In this document: piece by piece, positions 17,775-26,080 of the stretch
How the letters are laid out: every line of letters begins with the position of its first letter
Numbering within the stretch: the stretch's first letter is position 1
From: Pontibacter silvestris
GTDB lineage: Bacteria; Bacteroidota; Bacteroidia; Cytophagales; Hymenobacteraceae
Assembly (NCBI RefSeq): GCF_020907275.1
Contig: NZ_JAJJWI010000008.1
Location: forward strand, 152,384-216,383
Length of the DNA: 64,000 bases
Direction of reading: 5' to 3'
Made by a program: the position numbers and the translations under genes
The notes under the pieces: generated by a model
Seen by the model: the letters and a program-made list of their open reading frames with translations, nothing else
Databases searched by the model: none
What the model was told of the DNA's origin: nothing

Positions 17775-18455
17775 TTAATCGCGACGGCCAAGTAACAGGG
17801 ATACGTAGTACAGCAAGGTTGCCAAAGAACCTAAAGCAGCCACTACGTAAGTAAGCGCAGCCCACTTAAGCGCATCTTTAGCCATGCCATGCTCTTGCGT
17901 TGTTACCACACCACGTTGGTCTATCCAGGCCAGGGCACGTTTACTTGCGTCAAACTCCACCGGCAGTGTTATAAAACTAAAGATAGTAGTAAGACCAAAC
18001 AAAGCTACCCCTATCGCCAATGGAATTGGAGTTGTCTGCAGCATAAAGATACCAATCAGTATAATCCACTGCATGTAACGTGAGGCAATGCTTAACGCTG
18101 GCACCATGGCAGAACGGAACTTCAAGAAGCTATAAGCCTTTGCATGCTGCACAGCGTGGCCACATTCGTGCGCAGCTACGGCAGCAGCAGCTGCACTACG
18201 TGCTTCATACACATATTCGCTGAGGTTCACGGTTTTGTCTGCAGGGTTGTAGTGGTCTGTTAACTTACCCGCTACCGAAATTACACGAACATCTGTTATG
18301 CCATTGTCCGCCAGCATCATCTCGGCTATTTCACGGCCACTAAGGCCCGAACTAAGCGGTGTCTGGGAGTACTTTTGAAATTTGCTTTTTAAGCGGGCAC
18401 TAACGGCCATGCTTACCAGCATAAAAATAATACCTATGAAATATATACCTAGCAT
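17775..18455 (-). CDS. Zinc metallopeptidase, YugP family
   Basis: A 226-residue integral membrane peptidase (Zn_peptidase_2 family). An N-terminal helix (GIYFIGIIFMLVSMAVSA) precedes a cytoplasm-facing catalytic part with the HExxH zinc motif HECGH in AAHECGHAVQHAKAY. Several membrane helices follow (WIILIGIFMLQT, AIGVALFGLTTIFSFI, WAALTYVVAALGSLATLLYYV). It is the last gene of a four-gene operon starting with panD, 7 bases after rfaE2. Substrates of this family are unknown. Confidence 0.9.
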   Translation of the reverse strand: MLGIYFIGIIFMLVSMAVSARLKSKFQKYSQTPLSSGLSGREIAEMMLADNGITDVRVISVAGKLTDHYNPADKTVNLSEYVYEARSAAAAAVAAHECGHAVQHAKAYSFLKFRSAMVPALSIASRYMQWIILIGIFMLQTTPIPLAIGVALFGLTTIFSFITLPVEFDASKRALAWIDQRGVVTTQEHGMAKDALKWAALTYVVAALGSLATLLYYVSLLLGRRD

Positions 18456-18462
18456 AGCTATT

Positions 18463-18954
18463 TTACTTTAGTTTAAGTTGTTGCTCTATTTTCTTTACAA
18501 TATTTGTTGTAGAGTACCCTTTAACGAGCGGAACAGTTTTTACTTCTCCCCCCCTGGCCAATACGACCTCGTGCCCTACTATACTTTCTACGGTGTAATC
18601 ATCACCTTTTACCAGTATATCTGGTTGTACGATCTTTATAAGCTCAAGGGGGGTATCTTCGTTAAAAAGCACTACTGCATCTATAAACAATAAAGATGCC
18701 ATAATTCTGGCCCGGGACGTTTCGTCCTGGAGCGGACGGCTCGGACCTTTGATACGACTAATGGAGGCATCAGTGTTAAGACCAAGCACTAGTTTATCGC
18801 CCAGGCTACGGGCTTTCTCCAGGTAATCGACATGGCCGAGGTGTAGCAGATCGAAGCAGCCGTTGGTGAAGACAATTGTCTGGTTCTGGTTATGCCAGAT
18901 TTGCAGGCGGTTCTGCAGTTGTGAGACAGTAAAAATTTTATCGGTCGAGTTCAT
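18463..18954 (-). CDS. rfaE2: D-glycero-beta-D-manno-heptose 1-phosphate adenylyltransferase
   Basis: A nucleotidyltransferase that transfers AMP to heptose-1-phosphate in ADP-heptose synthesis for LPS. The 163 residues correspond to the adenylyltransferase half of HldE. Key motifs are VFTNGCFDLLHLGH with the HxGH nucleotide-binding signature, GLNTDASISRIKG, and LVKGDDY. A separate kinase half (RfaE1) is not in the window. Its start overlaps the 3' end of the flippase-like gene by 17 bases, so the two are translationally coupled. Confidence 0.93.
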   Translation of the reverse strand: MNSTDKIFTVSQLQNRLQIWHNQNQTIVFTNGCFDLLHLGHVDYLEKARSLGDKLVLGLNTDASISRIKGPSRPLQDETSRARIMASLLFIDAVVLFNEDTPLELIKIVQPDILVKGDDYTVESIVGHEVVLARGGEVKTVPLVKGYSTTNIVKKIEQQLKLK

Positions 18955-19987
18955 GGTAATGTGCTGTTTGTTCTACTTCGGCAGGCTGAACAGCAACTTT
19001 ATTGCGTTGCAGCATACTCGCTATAAAACTAAGCACTCCCATTACAACAACCAAAAGCGTTTGTGAAGTATGGGCTAACAAGGCGAAAGCCATACCAGCT
19101 TCCTTAGGGACTCCGTAAAGCAACAATGTAGACTGCACCAGCAGATGGTACACGCCCACTCCACCCTGCACAGGTGCCGCCATTCCTAAACTGCCTACCA
19201 CCAACACAGAAAGTCCTGCACTCCAGGACAAATCACTTGTACCTGGCAATGCATAAAACACCACTAAGCTGGAAGTGTAGTACATGAACCATACAAACAC
19301 GGTATGGCCCCAGAACAGCCCCTGGTTCTTTACTTTCGCTACACTAAACACTCCCTGCAAGATTCCCTTCATAAAAGAGACAATCTTTAAGAAGTACGTG
19401 TTACGGCGTAGTCGCTTCAGAAAAATAGCACCGGATATCAGAAGCACCACCATTAATACAATTAGCAAAACACCTAGCCAATATAAAGAGGCCCCTGCTT
19501 GTTCCAAGCTATTGTACTTATCTGTCAGCAGATCTAAAAAGAAGTCCCTGATTCTGTAGAACTCAAACAAAAAAGCGAGGCCTACTGCCACCGCCAGCAT
19601 AATCATATCTATAAAACGTTCTGCTATAACAGTACCTAAAGCGGTATTAACAGGCACATCATCTGTACGCTTTAGCATACTGCAACGTATTACCTCTCCT
19701 GCCCGGGGTAGCACCAGGTTTGCCAGGTAGCAAACCATCATCGCATTATATGTATTGGCAAAAGACGGATGATAACCTGTCGGGTCAATCTGCATCTTCC
19801 AACGATGGGCGCGGCTAAAGTAAGCAGCCGCGCCCATCACGAGAGAGACACCTACCCACACATAATCTGCATTATGAAGTTCCTCCCACACTTTTTTAAA
19901 GTCCAGCTCCTTTAGTGCGTACCACATCAGCAAAGCCGACACAGCTAATAACAGAGCGTACTTTAAAAACGAGAGCAGTTTCTTCAT
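18938..19987 (-). CDS. Lysylphosphatidylglycerol synthase TM region / UPF0104 family flippase-like protein
   Basis: A 349-residue polytopic membrane protein with about eight hydrophobic segments, of the UPF0104 family related to the N-terminal flippase half of MprF. Typical family blocks are present: GAAAYFSRAHRW, NTYNAMMVCYLANLVLPRAGEVIRCSML, and the C-terminal APVQGGVGVYHLLVQ. It probably moves a lipid or glycolipid across the inner membrane, though no aminoacyl-transferase domain is attached. It lies 9 bases after panD and overlaps rfaE2 by 17 bases. Confidence 0.88.
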   Translation of the reverse strand: MKKLLSFLKYALLLAVSALLMWYALKELDFKKVWEELHNADYVWVGVSLVMGAAAYFSRAHRWKMQIDPTGYHPSFANTYNAMMVCYLANLVLPRAGEVIRCSMLKRTDDVPVNTALGTVIAERFIDMIMLAVAVGLAFLFEFYRIRDFFLDLLTDKYNSLEQAGASLYWLGVLLIVLMVVLLISGAIFLKRLRRNTYFLKIVSFMKGILQGVFSVAKVKNQGLFWGHTVFVWFMYYTSSLVVFYALPGTSDLSWSAGLSVLVVGSLGMAAPVQGGVGVYHLLVQSTLLLYGVPKEAGMAFALLAHTSQTLLVVVMGVLSFIASMLQRNKVAVQPAEVEQTAHYHELDR

Positions 19988-19996
19988 TCAGAGGGG

Positions 19997-20344
19997 CTAC
20001 ACCAGGCGGTTGTGCTGATCAGGGAATACAAGTGTGGGGGTATGGCTTTTAGCATCTTCAAATTTGATGCTGCAGTAAGAAATTATAATTACAACATCGC
20101 CCACCTGCACTTTACGTGCCGCAGGGCCATTTAAACACACAGTACCAGTTCTGCGCTCGCCTTTTATAACATAAGTCTCAAATCGCTCTCCGTTATTAAC
20201 ATTAACGATTTGCACTTTCTCGTTTTCCACAATATTAGCGGCATCCATCAGGTCTTCATCTATGGTGATGCTACCTACATAGTGCAGTTCTGCCTGAGTT
20301 ACCTTACAGCGGTGGATTTTTGATTTTAAAACCTCGATATACAT
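19997..20344 (-). CDS. panD: Aspartate 1-decarboxylase
   Basis: A pyruvoyl-dependent decarboxylase converting L-aspartate to beta-alanine for pantothenate synthesis. The 115-residue proenzyme has the self-cleavage site at G24-S25 (HYVGSITID), which yields the pyruvoyl group on Ser25. Other active-site residues are visible at K9, Y22, R54 region and the [13 protein letters not shown] block with T-x-N-GPAA. It opens the operon with the flippase and rfaE2. A -7 box (20367-20374) lies between panD and the panC gene, so it is probably transcribed from its own promoter as well as by readthrough from panC. Confidence 0.96.
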   Translation of the reverse strand: MYIEVLKSKIHRCKVTQAELHYVGSITIDEDLMDAANIVENEKVQIVNVNNGERFETYVIKGERRTGTVCLNGPAARKVQVGDVVIIISYCSIKFEDAKSHTPTLVFPDQHNRLV

Positions 20345-20366
20345 GGTTTATAGTTGAAATAAAGCG

Positions 20367-20374
20367 CAAAGTTA
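20367..20374 (-). promoter_or_regulatory. Putative -7 box upstream of panD
   Basis: TAACTTTG on the minus strand, 23 bases before the panD start, is a perfect TAnnTTTG match. No clear TTG is present at -33. Confidence 0.4.
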
Positions 20375-20439
20375 GATAATTGGCAGGAGATTAACTACCA
20401 GGGCCTGACTTCTACTTTGCTGTATAAAAGCCAAACATT

Positions 20440-21294
20440 CTAGCTTTCGTTTAAATTCACTATAAGGTTATCAATTAAGCGAACAGGGCCTACATAGGCT
20501 GCAATACACAGGGCCAGCTCCTGTCCCTCCTGCAGGCTTTGCACCGGCTGCATAGTGTATGAGTCAGCAAACTCAAAATACTCCAGCTCCACTTCTTCCA
20601 ATGGCTCTAGAAATGCTGCCACCTCTTCCTTTATCTGTTGCAATGGCTTTGCCTGTAGCTGACTCTGCGCTAATTGGAGTGCTTTATATAGATTAGGGGC
20701 TAACATACGCTGCTTTTCATTTAGCCGCTTGTTTCTGGAAGACATAGCCAGTCCGTCTTCCTCTCTTATAATCGGGTAGCACACAAGTTCCAGATCAAAA
20801 CTCAACCCATGCACCAGCTGCCGTACAATAGCTACCTGCTGCAAATCCTTTTGCCCGAAATAAGCCTTATGTGGCTGTACAAAGTTAAAAAGCTTACCAA
20901 CGATAGTGGCAACACCATTGAAATGCCCTGGCCGGTGCTCTCCTTCCATAACAGCCTCTAATTTTCCGAAACTAAACTGAAGATATTGCTGTTGTGGGTA
21001 TACCTCTTGTGCAGTGGGAGCAAAAAGATAGTCACAGCCGACAGTCTTAAGCAGCGCAATATCTTGCTCCAGCATACGGGGGTAAAGCTTGTAATCGTCT
21101 GGGTTGTTAAATTGAGTGGGATTTACAAAGATGCTACAGATCGTAATATCGTTCTCTTGTACAGAAGTACGCAGCAACTGTAAGTGCCCCTCGTGCAGGG
21201 CTCCCATGGTTGGCACCAGACCAATACGCTTGCCTTTGCAGCGAAGCTCCTGCACCGTTTGCCGGATGGTGCTTACCTGCTCTATAATTTGCAT
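20440..21294 (-). CDS. panC: Pantoate-beta-alanine ligase (pantothenate synthetase)
   Basis: ATP-dependent condensation of pantoate with the beta-alanine made by PanD. The 284 residues are standard length. The HIGH-like motif is in PTMGALHEGH, the pantoate/ATP pocket in FVNPTQFNNPDDY, GVATIVGKLFN and FGQKDLQQ, and the KMSKS-like loop in AMSSRNKRL. It starts 133 bases from the divergent GT5-domain gene and precedes panD on the same strand, which places both steps side by side. panB is absent from the window. Confidence 0.96.
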   Translation of the reverse strand: MQIIEQVSTIRQTVQELRCKGKRIGLVPTMGALHEGHLQLLRTSVQENDITICSIFVNPTQFNNPDDYKLYPRMLEQDIALLKTVGCDYLFAPTAQEVYPQQQYLQFSFGKLEAVMEGEHRPGHFNGVATIVGKLFNFVQPHKAYFGQKDLQQVAIVRQLVHGLSFDLELVCYPIIREEDGLAMSSRNKRLNEKQRMLAPNLYKALQLAQSQLQAKPLQQIKEEVAAFLEPLEEVELEYFEFADSYTMQPVQSLQEGQELALCIAAYVGPVRLIDNLIVNLNES

Positions 21295-21354
21295 GTTATT
21301 ATTACAATTTAGCGGATACTAAAAGCCGGTAAAAGTAAGTTATAGCTTATAAAA

Positions 21355-21385
21355 TTGAAAATTAGAATAAAAAATACTAATTTTG
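21355..21385 (+). promoter_or_regulatory. Putative promoter of the GT5-domain gene
   Basis: TTG (21355-21357) and TAATTTTG (21378-21385) are separated by 20 bases, matching the Bacteroidota consensus. They lie 42 bases upstream of the ATG. Confidence 0.6.
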
Positions 21386-21427
21386 CACGTCCCATTACTG
21401 TTGCCCTTTAATTTTTAATATCATATC

Positions 21428-22237
21428 ATGTCAAAATTGCGAATCTTATACGCCGCCACCGAGATCAATCCTTTCTTACAAACCACTAAAGTAGCAGAAT
21501 TTCTTCAAACGCTGCCACAAGGGATGCAAGAGCGAGGCATGGAGATCCGTATATTTGTACCAAGGTTCGGCCTTATTAACGAGCGTAAAAATCGTTTACA
21601 TGAGGTAGTACGCCTTTCAGGCATCAATATCGCCATTGGTGATGATGAAAAACCACTTGTAATTAAGGTAGCCTCTATTCCGAATGCCAAATTACAGGTT
21701 TATTTTATTGACAACGAAGACTATTTTCACAGAAAGTCTGTTTTCGTAGATAAAAACAATAAATTTCATCAGGACAATGACGAACGTGCTATTTTCTTCT
21801 GCAAAGGTGTACTGGAAACAGTGAAAAAGCTAGGATGGTCTCCTGATATTGTACATTGCAACGATTGGATGACAGGCCTGATACCTATGTACTTAAAGAC
21901 GACCTATAAAAAGGATCCGATCTTTAAGGATGCAAAATCTATGTTTACAGTTTATAACCATAACTATACGCATAAATTTAGCGATGATTTACTTGAAAAA
22001 GTAAAAATGTTAGATATTGAAGACAGCATGTTAGCCAACCTACAATCTGCTGATATAGACGCCTTTATAAAAATAGGCATGGAGTATGCTGACTCAGTCA
22101 TTAAAACAAATGAAAACTTCAGTGATAATATAAATGCGCTGTTCAGCGAATTTGTAACGAAGAACATTAGTACTGTAAGTCCTGACGATACCCTTTTAGA
22201 CTCATACTACAATCTATATAATGAACTTAGCCGTTAG
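21428..22237 (+). CDS. Glycogen/starch synthase-like protein, N-terminal GT5 domain only
   Basis: A 269-residue protein matching only the N-terminal Rossmann domain of glycogen synthase (Glyco_transf_5). It keeps the fold landmarks ILYAATEINPFLQTTKVAEF, EIRIFVPRFG, DERAIFFCKGVLE and DIVHCNDWMTGLIPMYLK. The whole C-terminal GT1 domain is missing. The KTGGLADV motif that binds ADP-glucose in GlgA is replaced by QTTKVAEF. It is therefore probably not a functional glycogen synthase. The next gene overlaps its 3' end by 17 bases. Stand-alone versions are known in Bacteroidota; their role is unclear. Confidence 0.85.
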   Translation: MSKLRILYAATEINPFLQTTKVAEFLQTLPQGMQERGMEIRIFVPRFGLINERKNRLHEVVRLSGINIAIGDDEKPLVIKVASIPNAKLQVYFIDNEDYFHRKSVFVDKNNKFHQDNDERAIFFCKGVLETVKKLGWSPDIVHCNDWMTGLIPMYLKTTYKKDPIFKDAKSMFTVYNHNYTHKFSDDLLEKVKMLDIEDSMLANLQSADIDAFIKIGMEYADSVIKTNENFSDNINALFSEFVTKNISTVSPDDTLLDSYYNLYNELSR

Positions 22238-23573
22238 AAGATTTCTTCTTTTCTTCTTTTCTGTTGCTGTCCTTACAGCCTGCGACGACCCTAATGAAGT
22301 GGGGCTCGAACTACAAGACGAGAACCAGATAGGCACTGACTATACAGATACACTTACAATAAACACAGGCACTGTTCTTTTAAATGACTCTATCAGGTCA
22401 TTTAAAGTCTCGCCTGCGCTTGTGGGGCAGTATGCGGATCCGGTATTGGGCACTGTAAAAGCAACAACTTTTACCGAAATGGGCCTTTCTTCGACTAATG
22501 TATCACTTGGTGACAACCCGGTAGCAGACTCTCTAGTGCTTGCACTGGATTATACGATGATATATGGAGACAAGAGCAGTGAACTCACTGTTAATGTGCA
22601 TCAGTTAACGGAGAGGTTCCAAGAGAGAGCATCGTACTTTACAAATTCTCAACTGGCCTACGAGGAGACTCCTTTAGGCAGTAAAACTTTCACACCACAA
22701 ATTCTTAACTCTGGAACAGAAACAGCCCCTGTTGACTCAGCGGTAGCCGTAAACATCAGGCTGGACCAACAGCTTGCTGAAGCCTTGGTTGCGCAGTCTG
22801 GCCAGGGGCCGCTACAAACGCAGAGTAACTTTAATGAGTTCTTTAAAGGATTAGCTTTAGTTTCGCCAGAGGGAAGTAACATTGTCGGGTTAAACCTGCT
22901 TTCTTCCAGAACCAAAATGACCTTGTACTATAAAAACGGTGAAACGCAGAAGACTCAATCATTCATCATAACATCTGCTGAGAACTATTTTACAGGTGTA
23001 ACCGGAGATCGTAGCGGTACAGCAGTAGCTGAATTAACTGAAAAAGGGGAATACCTGCCAGCTGCGCAAACGGGTGGCGAAAGTTATATACAGGCTAATA
23101 CGCAACTCCTGACAAAGCTCACATTCCCTTACCTGGATCAGTTTAAGCAGGCAACCGATAACATCATTATAAACAGAGCGGAGGTAATTATACCAGTTAA
23201 AAGCTCTTCCACAAGTTCTCTTGCCCCGCCACCGCAATTAGCAGCTTATCAAACCAACAGTTCTAACAGAGCTTTAACACCTCTACAGCAAGACAGAGCC
23301 TTTGCACTTAACACTACTTCTTTTCCGGCAGCAGTAAGCTATAACGCCGAAAAAGAACAGTATTCTATCAACATAACTTCTTATTTTCAGGCTATGCTGT
23401 TAGGTAACCGCCCTAATAACGGTTTATTGTTAGCACCGGCCAAAGTTGTTATTACAAGTCAGCAAACAGGGGCAACAGCCATTCAGGATGACACGTCTCC
23501 TTACAGAGCTGTTATTAACAATACAGATTCAGATAAAGTTAAACTGTTAATTTACTACTCAAAACTCAACTAG
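22221..23573 (+). CDS. DUF4270 family lipoprotein
   Basis: A 450-residue exported protein with a lipobox LTAC (C21), followed by DDPNEVGLELQDENQIG. This opening is characteristic of DUF4270 proteins in Bacteroidota. The remainder is beta-rich with no recognisable catalytic motif. The gene overlaps the GT5-domain gene by 17 bases, so translation is coupled. The function of the family is unknown; an outer-membrane or surface location is likely from the lipid anchor. Confidence 0.88.
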   Translation: MNLAVRRFLLFFFSVAVLTACDDPNEVGLELQDENQIGTDYTDTLTINTGTVLLNDSIRSFKVSPALVGQYADPVLGTVKATTFTEMGLSSTNVSLGDNPVADSLVLALDYTMIYGDKSSELTVNVHQLTERFQERASYFTNSQLAYEETPLGSKTFTPQILNSGTETAPVDSAVAVNIRLDQQLAEALVAQSGQGPLQTQSNFNEFFKGLALVSPEGSNIVGLNLLSSRTKMTLYYKNGETQKTQSFIITSAENYFTGVTGDRSGTAVAELTEKGEYLPAAQTGGESYIQANTQLLTKLTFPYLDQFKQATDNIIINRAEVIIPVKSSSTSSLAPPPQLAAYQTNSSNRALTPLQQDRAFALNTTSFPAAVSYNAEKEQYSINITSYFQAMLLGNRPNNGLLLAPAKVVITSQQTGATAIQDDTSPYRAVINNTDSDKVKLLIYYSKLN

Positions 23574-23580
23574 TTAATTT

Positions 23581-23612
23581 TTGTTTATCACAATCATAAA
23601 TAGGTACCTTTG
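23581..23612 (+). promoter_or_regulatory. Putative glmS promoter
   Basis: TTG (23581-23583) and the perfect -7 box TACCTTTG (23605-23612) are separated by 21 bases. The box lies 28 bases before the glmS ATG and inside the left arm and loop of an inverted repeat. Confidence 0.55.
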
Positions 23613-23626
23613 CGGGTACCTATTTA
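23597..23626. repeat. 12-bp perfect inverted repeat over the glmS promoter
   Basis: TAAATAGGTACC (23597-23608) and GGTACCTATTTA (23615-23626) pair perfectly around a 6-base loop, ending 14 bases before glmS. It may terminate the DUF4270 transcript, act as an operator over the -7 box, or fold at the 5' end of the glmS leader. Confidence 0.6.
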
Positions 23627-23640
23627 TTTCAAGTTAGATT

Positions 23641-25476
23641 ATGTGTGGAATTGTCGCATACGTAGGGCATAGAGAAGCCTGCTCTATCATTATAAAAGGG
23701 CTTAAACGACTGGAGTACAGAGGCTATGACAGTGCCGGAGTTGCACTGATGAATGGCGATCTTAATGTGTACAAGAAAAAAGGCAAGGTAAGTAAATTGG
23801 AAAATTACCTTACTGACAAAGATACACATGGCAACATTGGAATGGGGCATACACGTTGGGCTACCCACGGAGAACCAAACGACAGAAATGCACACCCACA
23901 TTACTCAAGCTCTGGTAAGCTAGCCATTATTCACAATGGTATTATTGAAAACTACGCTACTCTTAAGACGCTTCTGATAGAAAAAGGCCATACCTTTCAG
24001 TCAGACACAGACTCAGAAGTGTTTATTAACTTGATTGAAGACATCAAAATAAACAGCAAGTGTACACTTGTTGAAGCTGTGCGCCTGGCACTTCATGAAG
24101 TAGTAGGAGCCTATGCCATTGTTGTGCTTTCTAAAGATGACCCAAATCAGTTAGTGGCAGCCAGAAAAGGTAGCCCGCTTGTAGTTGGCATAGGAGAAGG
24201 TGAACACTTCCTGGCTTCCGATGCTACTCCTATTATTGAATATACAAGCGATGTAGTATATATAAATGATCAGGAAATTGTCGTAATTAAAGATGGTGAG
24301 CTAGATATTCGTTCAAAAGAAGATGTAAAACAAACGCCTTATATACAGCGCCTTGAGCTGGCATTGGAATCTATTGAAAAAGGCGGTTATGAGCACTTCA
24401 TGCTGAAAGAGATATTTGAGCAGCCCCGTTCTATCTTAGACTGCCTGCGTGGGCGCATGATTCCGGAAAAAGGCCACCTAATGATGAGCGGCTTCTTTGA
24501 GTATGAGAATAAGTTTGCAAAGGCTAATCGAATCCTTATCGTTGCCTGTGGGACTTCTTATCATGCTGGCCTGGTTGCAGAATACTTGATCGAAGATTTA
24601 GCCAGAGTTCCGGTAGAGGTAGAATATGCTTCTGAATTCCGCTATCGCAACCCTATCATAAACGAGAATGACATTGTAATTGCTATATCACAGTCTGGTG
24701 AAACAGCAGACACTTTAGCAGCCATAGAGTTAGCAAAGTCTAAAGGGGCTACTATCTTTGGTATCTGCAATGTGGTTGGTTCATCTATTGCACGTGCTAC
24801 AGATGCAGGCGCTTATACACATGCCGGTCCTGAAATTGGCGTTGCCAGCACAAAAGCATTTACTGCTCAGGTTACTGTACTAACACTGATTGCCATGATT
24901 ATGGGTAGAAGACGTGGCACTATAGAAACCACTAAGCTAAACCAGCTAATGGTAGAGTTAGAAAGCATACCTGGCAAAGTAGAACAGGCACTGCAGTTAG
25001 ACGAGCAAATCCAGAAGATTTCTGCTGTGTTCAAAGATGCCTCCAGCTTCCTTTACTTAGGCCGTGGCTATAACTTTCCGGTAGCCTTAGAAGGAGCTCT
25101 CAAGCTGAAGGAAATTTCTTACATCCATGCAGAGGGTTACCCGGCTGCGGAAATGAAACATGGCCCTATCGCTCTTATTGATGAGCACATGCCAGTTGTG
25201 GTGATTGCTACAAAAGACAGCTCTTATGAGAAGATTGTTTCAAATGTGCAGGAGGTAAGAGCCCGTAAAGGAAAGGTTATTGCTGTTGTAACAGAAGGTG
25301 ATAACGTTATTCCGTCTATGGCAGATTATGTTGTGGAAGTTCCGGAAACAAATGAGCACCTGATGCCACTGCTTTCAGTTATTCCGCTACAGCTATTGTC
25401 TTACCACATTGCTGTTATGCGCGGTTGTAACGTAGACCAACCTCGTAACCTGGCAAAATCAGTTACAGTAGAATAA
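23641..25476 (+). CDS. glmS: Glutamine-fructose-6-phosphate aminotransferase (isomerising)
   Basis: First step of the hexosamine pathway: fructose-6-phosphate plus glutamine gives glucosamine-6-phosphate for peptidoglycan and LPS. The 611 residues are full length. The N-terminal glutaminase begins MCGIVAYVG, with Cys2 becoming the nucleophile after Met removal, and has GMGHTRWATHG and HNGIIENY. Two SIS domains follow (CGTSYHAG, ISQSGETADT, LGRGYNFPVALEGALKLKE). The C-terminus LAKSVTVE is the conserved tail. It has its own promoter and terminator. No glmS ribozyme is visible. Confidence 0.98.
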   Translation: MCGIVAYVGHREACSIIIKGLKRLEYRGYDSAGVALMNGDLNVYKKKGKVSKLENYLTDKDTHGNIGMGHTRWATHGEPNDRNAHPHYSSSGKLAIIHNGIIENYATLKTLLIEKGHTFQSDTDSEVFINLIEDIKINSKCTLVEAVRLALHEVVGAYAIVVLSKDDPNQLVAARKGSPLVVGIGEGEHFLASDATPIIEYTSDVVYINDQEIVVIKDGELDIRSKEDVKQTPYIQRLELALESIEKGGYEHFMLKEIFEQPRSILDCLRGRMIPEKGHLMMSGFFEYENKFAKANRILIVACGTSYHAGLVAEYLIEDLARVPVEVEYASEFRYRNPIINENDIVIAISQSGETADTLAAIELAKSKGATIFGICNVVGSSIARATDAGAYTHAGPEIGVASTKAFTAQVTVLTLIAMIMGRRRGTIETTKLNQLMVELESIPGKVEQALQLDEQIQKISAVFKDASSFLYLGRGYNFPVALEGALKLKEISYIHAEGYPAAEMKHGPIALIDEHMPVVVIATKDSSYEKIVSNVQEVRARKGKVIAVVTEGDNVIPSMADYVVEVPETNEHLMPLLSVIPLQLLSYHIAVMRGCNVDQPRNLAKSVTVE

Positions 25477-25487
25477 AATCACTTCAT

Positions 25488-25531
25488 AAAAAAGAAAGAG
25501 GGAGGCTGAACTGCCTTCCTCTTTCTTTTTT
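25488..25531 (+). terminator. glmS terminator
   Basis: A 19-bp stem with one G-T pair (arms 25488-25506 and 25513-25531), a 6-base loop and a T-rich right arm, 11 bases after the glmS stop. Confidence 0.85.
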
Positions 25532-25584
25532 ATGTACTACAACAGTTATATATTCAGGCAAAACAACAAAAGGCAGAATTATGT

Positions 25585-25592
25585 ACTTTTGA
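25585..25592 (+). promoter_or_regulatory. Putative -7 box of ridA
   Basis: TACTTTTG is a perfect TAnnTTTG match 30 bases before the start. No clear TTG lies at -33. Confidence 0.4.
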
Positions 25593-25622
25593 GAAATAAC
25601 ATAAAACATCAAGCATAATACT

Positions 25623-26003
25623 ATGGCACATACTATCATCAACTCTTCTAAGGCTCCAGCTCCTATAGGCCCTTATAGCCAGGCTACTATGGCAAACGGG
25701 ATACTTTATGTTTCCGGCCAGATTGCACTGGACCAGCAAACAGGAAACCTCGTAAACGAAAACATAGAGAGTGAAACACACCAGGTAATGAAAAACCTGG
25801 GCGCCATTTTAGAGGAAGCAGGCATGAATTTCAGTAACGTGCTTAAGTGTACCATCTTTGTAAAAGACCTTAACAACTTTGGCCGCATTAACGACACGTA
25901 CGGAAGCTATTTTACCAGCAACCCTCCTGCCCGTGAGACAGTAGAAGTAAGCCGCCTGCCTAAAGATGTAAACGTGGAAATTTCCTGCATTGCAACTAAA
26001 TAG
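25623..26003 (+). CDS. ridA: RidA family reactive intermediate/imine deaminase
   Basis: A 126-residue trimeric enamine/imine hydrolase that protects PLP enzymes from 2-aminoacrylate. The family signature appears throughout: APAPIGPYSQAT, YVSGQIALDQQTGN, KCTIFVKDLNNF, and the C-terminal PPARETVEVSRLPKDVNVEISCIA with the conserved Arg that binds the carboxylate. The gene sits between glmS and the convergent YihY gene and appears to be a single-gene unit. Confidence 0.95.
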   Translation: MAHTIINSSKAPAPIGPYSQATMANGILYVSGQIALDQQTGNLVNENIESETHQVMKNLGAILEEAGMNFSNVLKCTIFVKDLNNFGRINDTYGSYFTSNPPARETVEVSRLPKDVNVEISCIATK

Positions 26004-26080
26004 TGAACAACATTCCAGATAAAGGAGAAAGGGCTTTATCTCTCATAGGCTTTTCTCCCTTATTTCCCTATCAGGAGCCG

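Noticed and set aside
23574..23640. glmS ribozyme upstream of glmS
   Set aside because: The gap has only 67 bases and no ribozyme core; only a simple hairpin is present.
26010..26075. Terminator hairpin between ridA and the YihY gene
   Set aside because: Only imperfect pairing (GGAGAAA versus TTTCTCC with mismatches) was found, too weak to list.
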